Notes under the pieces: model-generated
Seen by the model: only the letters and a program-made list of their open reading frames with translations
Told to the model about the DNA's origin: nothing
The model's database searches: none
Program-made: the position numbers and the translations under genes
Assembly (NCBI GenBank): GCA_963738185.1
Contig: CAVTVA010000003.1
Span: 806,001-870,000 of the forward strand
DNA from: AP-15 sp963738185
GTDB taxonomy: Bacteria > Pseudomonadota > Alphaproteobacteria > ATCC43930 > CGMCC-115725
DNA length: 64,000 bases
Direction of reading: 5' to 3'
Shown here: positions 63,210 to 64,000 of the stretch, piece after piece
Layout: every line of letters begins with the position of its first letter
How positions within the stretch are numbered: position 1 is the stretch's first letter

Positions 63210-64000
63210 TTACGGCACCGCCATGCCCGGCGCCTGATCGCCGCCGAGCCCGCGCATAACCTCGCCGGCAATCGGTCCGCCAGCGCTGGCGGAGGGCGTC
63301 GCTGCGGCGCCGATGGCTCGACCCGCTGGCCTGCCGGGCGGCGCTGCCTACAGGGCCGGCGGCCTGCTGTTCTGCGGCCTGGAAAAGCTTGGTGACGGCG
63401 CGGTTCGGCGAGGCCAGATAGCGCATCAGCTTCGGTTGCGGCGCCGGTACCGATGGCGGCAAGCACGGTGTGTATATCGCCCGACGCGAGCCCGTACAGC
63501 GCCTTCGCCGACAGCGCCGAGATTACCGAGCCGACCGACCAGGCCGCCCGGCACATTCTTTGCTGTGCGCGCCACGGCCTTGGCGACCGCCTTTTCCGTC
63601 TCGCGCAGGGCTCCATATTCGGAGCGCAGCGCCTGATATCCGGCCGAGCCCGCATGCTCGATTGCATCGTCCAGCCCCTCGCGGAGTTTCGAGAGTAGCC
63701 GCGCCTCGATGCCGCTCCGGGCCACCGTCTCGCTTGTCGGATTGGCGAAAAAGCTGCTGACGCTTTTATTCAGATTTTGGATCGCTGCTTGCGTTTCACT
63801 TGGTGAATACTTGACGCTTTTTGCCAGCCGGGCGGCAAGATCGGTCGCGTAGGCGGCGAGCTGGGGATGCAGGTCGCGGATGGTGCGATCGGAGGCGACG
63901 GATTTCAGCTCGGCGACAGCCGGGCCAAGGTTGACCGTGACGCCTTTGTCGCCGGCCTGGCGCGCCATCGCGTCATATTTCGCGAAGACGCCGGCTTTGG
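63210..64000 (-). CDS. phage/element protein, partial at window edge, about three apparent +1 frameshifts
   Basis: The 5' end lies beyond the window. The visible part reads NLGPAVAELKSVASDRTIRD, LLSKLREGLDDAIEHAGSAG and ETEKAVAKAVARTAKNVPGG in one frame, passes through a second frame, then continues PKLMRYLASPNRAVTKLFQA in a third and GGPIAGEVMRGLGGDQAPGM before the TAA at 63210. The net shift is three bases, all of the same sign. The composition (Ala/Lys-rich helices with a hydrophobic middle) suggests a virion-associated or tape-measure-like accessory protein, but I do not recognise it. Confidence 0.6.

Overview
The window is a GC-rich chromosomal segment from an alphaproteobacterium, most like the Rhodospirillales/Rhizobiales group. 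The evidence is the gene order rpsF-rpsR-DUF2232-rplI-cfa-dnaB, the DsbD/ScsB-type reductase, the 68-aa inner-membrane protein, and the intergenic palindrome families. I cannot name a genus from sequence alone.

Layout. 0-9 kb: a partial DevCA-type ABC exporter, two secreted or cytosolic beta-propeller proteins, a cysteine-rich secreted protein, a 2-hydroxyacid dehydrogenase, a slipin and ruvX. 9-13 kb: gatCAB, the amidotransferase that makes Gln-tRNA(Gln) or Asn-tRNA(Asn). 13-19 kb: a complete branched-chain-type ABC importer (livGFHMK order) translationally coupled to a YdcF-like protein and a PlsC-like acyltransferase. 19-24 kb: minus-strand fatty-acid genes fabD-fabG-acpP-fabF followed by mltG. 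24-33 kb: the ribosomal/replication operon rpsF to dnaB, then prmA, a DUF1127 gene, an aminopeptidase P and a GFA-family protein. 33-37 kb: a large secreted protein preceded by about 870 bp of non-coding DNA with a 10 x 7-bp repeat and a consensus promoter; then tRNA-Leu(CAA), a DsbD-like protein and a small membrane protein.

39.7-59.3 kb is a catabolic region. One minus-strand run holds a ring-hydroxylating oxygenase (alpha and beta), a cupin, a fumarylacetoacetate-hydrolase-family protein, an aminotransferase, a three-gene thiocyanate-hydrolase-type enzyme (scnB-scnA-scnC), an isovaleryl-CoA-dehydrogenase-like enzyme and RidA, with an MFS transporter and a YghU-type GST upstream. A plus-strand run encodes an acetoin/pyruvate-dehydrogenase-type E1 alpha and beta, a lipoyl-alpha/beta-hydrolase fusion (AcoC-like), a 75-aa protein and a luciferase-like monooxygenase. 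A second oxygenase pair and an NHL propeller close the region. The substrate is not evident.

59.5 kb to the end is an integrated element. It has a 44-bp 3' fragment of an elongator-tRNA-Met-like gene (attachment site), a broken tyrosine integrase facing it, and a minus-strand run of short phage-type genes with rho-independent terminators.

The most consistent signal is a set of apparent frameshifts. gatA (three), livF, fabD, the aminopeptidase (two), the GFA protein, the large secreted protein, the FAH protein, an oxygenase beta subunit, acoA, acoB (two) and several phage genes are each interrupted. Each interruption is repaired by removing one base, and the corrected lengths are whole codons and match the families where a usual length is known. 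Single-base insertion errors in the assembly are the likeliest cause. Five of the sites have CTT as the last in-frame codon, so a programmed +1 shift deserves one explicit test. Only the integrase shows shifts of both signs plus lost sequence, as expected of a real pseudogene.
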